Below the pieces are notes generated by a model. It was not told the DNA's origin, did not search any database, and saw only the letters and a program-made list of their open reading frames with translations. Positions 40,432 through 41,044 of a stretch of 41,044 bases of DNA are shown here, piece after piece. The translations under genes were made by a program, and so were the position numbers. The stretch is from Selaginella moellendorffii (taxonomy: Eukaryota > Streptophyta > Lycopodiopsida > Selaginellales > Selaginellaceae): NCBI RefSeq assembly GCF_000143415.4, contig NW_003314371.1, forward strand, positions 1 to 41,044, written 5' to 3'. Every line of letters begins with the position of its first letter. Within the stretch, counting starts at the first letter, position 1.

Positions 40432-41044
40432 GTAAGTGACTAAATTTTTCATTCTACTTTAGTTACTTAACCATACTTTTGACCATTTGAAGAAATTTCA
40501 TTCACAACCTTCATAAGTTCTATTCCTGACTTGAAAACATGCTAGCCCCGTGAATGGCATCTATGCCACTCAACCATTTTACTTGGTCTAAATGCTCCAT
40601 GTATTTGATCCCATGATATACACCTTAAAAGTACCATTGACAAATCAGCCCATTACACTAAAGCTATATCCATTTACCTTATCTCATTAGTAATCCAAAA
40701 CCATTTATGCCATAATCTCATCTCTCAAAGACTAAACCATTTATTTATAAGTGGTCATCCCAAAACCACACTTTAGCATCCTTAGGATGTCTGGAGATGT
40801 GGGTAACACCCTTTCCCAATATCCTTTTTTCAATCCCTACTAAATCCCTCTCCATCCACTATTGTGCTCGTTAACACCACCACTGGGTCAGAGCCTGAAG
40901 GCTTGACCACTAAGTCCCATTGACCTTTGGGACTTCCTCACCACGTGACCATGCCTTTGGTCACTATGTAAAAGGATTGCTCCTCACAGTCCAAGACTTT
41001 GGGACAACACTTCAAAACACCATAGCCATACACGAGTCTTATGG
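40432..41044 (+). mobile_element. Left arm of a second fold-back element copy
   Basis: Direct match to 3531-4155, the left arm of the fold-back element. It starts tgtaagtgactaaatttttc, passes through gctagccccgtgaatggcat and ccatgatatacaccttaaa, and reaches agccatacacgagtcttatgg at the window edge. The copy is diverged by scattered substitutions and small gaps, and it is truncated by the window end; the remainder would lie downstream. Confidence 0.85.

Noticed and set aside
1-41044. tRNA, rRNA, CRISPR arrays, operons or bacterial-type signals
   Set aside because: None was seen; the spliced genes show this is a plant nuclear region, so bacterial feature types do not apply.

Overview
The window looks like nuclear DNA of a seed-free land plant, most probably a lycophyte such as Selaginella. 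Three things suggest this: introns of about 50-75 nt with GT..AG ends in every spliced gene, plant-only families (ELF4, CFL1, GT37 fucosyltransferase, oxalyl-CoA-synthetase-like AAE3, mitochondrial gamma-carbonic anhydrase), and two intronless PPR proteins made of uniform 31-residue motifs. The species is inferred; no search was run.

Layout. 1-6800 is AT-rich transposon debris: a decayed Ty3/gypsy integrase (minus strand), then a fold-back element of about 3.2 kb whose 1.6-kb arms carry a minisatellite. 6900-7700 holds a broken TOD1/MUCI70-like gene. 8825-10567 is an intact 13-exon EIPR1/TSSC1 WD40 gene (minus), followed at 11513-12330 by a decayed tandem copy of its 3' half. 13237-23589 is gene-dense: a GT37 fucosyltransferase (minus), an HPPD-like protein that lacks two of the three iron ligands (plus), a CFL1-type WW/EAR/zinc-ribbon regulator (minus), a decayed spliced RING-like locus (plus), ELF4 (minus) and AAE3 (minus). 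23752-27093 carries two PPR genes in the same direction only 6 nt apart. 27100-30760 is a duplicated and decayed junction region that contains 3' fragments of the second PPR gene and of the gamma-CA gene, split by AT-rich retroelement remains (gypsy reverse transcriptase). 30762-37859 is again gene-dense: gamma-CA (minus), a GT-A-fold glycosyltransferase (plus), NAA20 (plus), an intronless Crinkler/FunK1-like kinase only 36 bp downstream (plus), an HDA8-type histone deacetylase (plus), and an unrecognised conserved-looking protein (minus). From 37920 to the end is AT-rich, and the last 613 bp are the left arm of a second copy of the fold-back element.

The genes are mostly unrelated housekeeping functions and not a pathway. 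The points most worth attention are the HPPD-like pseudoenzyme, the wedged-in kinase ORF, the two PPR ORFs that may share a transcript, the fold-back element family, the duplicated PPR/gamma-CA junction, and a short CCCTAAAAT..GTAGAATATTC sequence that recurs at gene borders. Exon boundaries were derived by hand from splice consensus and reading-phase continuity; they may be off by a base in places.
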